Assembly (NCBI GenBank): GCA_041879415.1
Contig: CP090851.1
Coordinates: 2,666,001 to 2,730,000, forward strand
Length of the DNA: 64,000 nt
Origin: Vibrio chagasii
GTDB lineage: Bacteria; Pseudomonadota; Gammaproteobacteria; Enterobacterales; Vibrionaceae
Reading direction: 5' to 3'
Made by a program: the position numbers and the translations under genes. Below the pieces are notes generated by a model. It had not been told where the DNA came from. It searched no databases and saw nothing but the letters and a program-made list of their open reading frames with translations. Positions 63,052-64,000 of the stretch are shown in pieces; position 1 is the first letter of the stretch; the number at the start of each line of letters is the position of its first letter.

Positions 63052-64000
63052 ATGCAAGATAAGCACGGGCTATTAACCGCCCCCATTGCGAGTACATTGC
63101 GTACCATGACCATTCCGACTATCTTCGGCATGGTTGCGATCTTGATGTTTAACTTGGTTGATACTTTCTTTATCTCATTACTCGGCACACAAGCACTTGC
63201 AGCAGTGAGCTTTACCTTTCCAGTGACCTTCGCCATTAACTGCATCACCATGGGCATCGGTGTGGGACTTTCTACATGTATTGGGCGGTTACTGGGCCAA
63301 GGCTGCGCACAAAATGCCGCTCGCTTTACTTGTCATGGATTATTGCTTGCCGTGCTGCTTGTTGGCTTTGCATCCACACTAGGATTGGTGACACTTAAGC
63401 CGATGTTTACCTTATTGGGGGCAGAACCAAAATTACTGCCACTGATATCTGAATACATGGCGGTTTGGTACTTAGCCATTCCATTGCTTGTTATTCCAAT
63501 GGCAGGCAACAGCGCGATACGAGCGAGTGGTGATACCAAAACCCCCGCCAAGATCATGATGTTGGCGGGCCTGATTAACGGCATTCTCGATCCCTTGCTG
63601 ATCTTCGGTTACGGGCCTTTCCCAGAACTCGGTATTCAAGGCGCAGCCATCGCCAGTGGTTTCAGTTGGTTTGGTGCATTGTGTGGCTCACTGTACGTAT
63701 TAATCAAACGAGAGAAGTTACTCGCTCCGCCAAAAACTCAAGAGGTTGTCCGCGACTGGAAACAAATCCTCACCATTGGAACACCCGCTGCACTTTCAAA
63801 CGCGCTAAACCCGCTCGCGGGTGCCATCATTATGATGATGCTGGCCAAACAAGGAACCGAAGCCGTTGCCGCTTATGGTGCTGCTCAGCGTATTGAGTCG
63901 ATTCTGATCATAGTTTTGATGTCTCTCACTTCAGCACTCACCCCTTTTATGGCACAGAACTTTGGAGCAGAGAATCCACAACGCAGTTTCAAAGCTCTAT
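63052..64000 (+). CDS. MATE-family efflux transporter, N-terminal part (runs off the window)
   Basis: An open frame from the ATG at 63052 to the window end gives 316 residues without a stop. The sequence (MQDKHGLLTAPIASTLRTMTIPTIF start, then LVDTFFISLLGTQALAAVSFTFP and GNSAIRASGDTKTPAK) has the MATE arrangement of about eight hydrophobic segments so far, with the family GxxAxRAxGD motif near residue 160. MATE proteins export drugs and toxic organics using Na+ or H+. The ribosome-binding site is weak. Substrate and C-terminal part cannot be judged. Confidence 0.88.
   Translation, partial: MQDKHGLLTAPIASTLRTMTIPTIFGMVAILMFNLVDTFFISLLGTQALAAVSFTFPVTFAINCITMGIGVGLSTCIGRLLGQGCAQNAARFTCHGLLLAVLLVGFASTLGLVTLKPMFTLLGAEPKLLPLISEYMAVWYLAIPLLVIPMAGNSAIRASGDTKTPAKIMMLAGLINGILDPLLIFGYGPFPELGIQGAAIASGFSWFGALCGSLYVLIKREKLLAPPKTQEVVRDWKQILTIGTPAALSNALNPLAGAIIMMMLAKQGTEAVAAYGAAQRIESILIIVLMSLTSALTPFMAQNFGAENPQRSFKAL

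Overview
The window looks like part of the main chromosome of a Vibrio. The 16S fragment, the Na+-type flagellar protein MotX, PspG beside DusA, the VC2662-family gene beside groESL and the hfq/mutL/amiB gene order all fit that genus; a Splendidus-clade species is my guess, not something the sequence proves. All protein genes look intact except the last one, which runs off the right edge. I see no prophage, integron, CRISPR array or intact insertion sequence.

Layout. 1-1.6 kb: 5' part of a 16S rRNA gene (minus strand) with its antitermination leader and two strong promoters. 1.7-6.1 kb: cysJIH, assimilatory sulfite reduction. 6.2-10.3 kb: small envelope proteins, pspG with a sigma-54-type promoter, dusA, zur and a CheX-like gene. 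10.5-25.5 kb: pgi, yjbQ, an Omp85-like barrel, alr-dnaB, a DUF481 protein, rpsF-rpsR-rplI (no priB between them), rlmB, rnr, an exported amidohydrolase and motX. 25.7-38.5 kb: purA, yjeT, then the long minus-strand cluster tsaE-amiB-mutL-miaA-hfq-hflX-hflK-hflC, with queG divergent. 38.5-40.9 kb: a gene-free stretch with four DnaA boxes, then 15 tRNA genes (nine Gly-GCC, six initiator Met) in one tandem array with one strong promoter. 41-49 kb: orn, rsgA-psd, a DASS transporter, a chemoreceptor and an EamA transporter. 49-57 kb: epmA, frdABCD, an unknown lipoprotein, efp, epmB and a lone MshA-like pilin, so EF-P and both of its lysine-modifying enzymes lie within 8 kb. 57-64 kb: mgtC-like, a diguanylate cyclase, a VC2662-family protein, groESL and a partial MATE transporter.

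How the genes work together: much of the window serves translation and RNA quality (16S, 15 tRNAs, DusA, QueG, TsaE, MiaA, RlmB, RNase R, Orn, RsgA, S6/S18/L9, EF-P with EpmA/EpmB, Hfq). The rest is sulfur assimilation, fumarate respiration, envelope integrity and motility/signalling.

Most interesting observations: (1) two 266-bp intergenic repeats, about 81% identical without gaps, whose differences include ten compensatory base-pair changes in predicted stems, pointing to a conserved folded RNA or single-stranded DNA; (2) a DnaA-box cluster between queG and the Gly-tRNA array, the place where E. coli carries datA; (3) a 41-bp second copy of the efp 3' region that brackets an unknown lipoprotein gene together with efp; (4) the tRNA array; (5) the missing priB; (6) several perfect or dispersed inverted repeats. 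Homology calls rest on motif recognition, and counts were made by eye.
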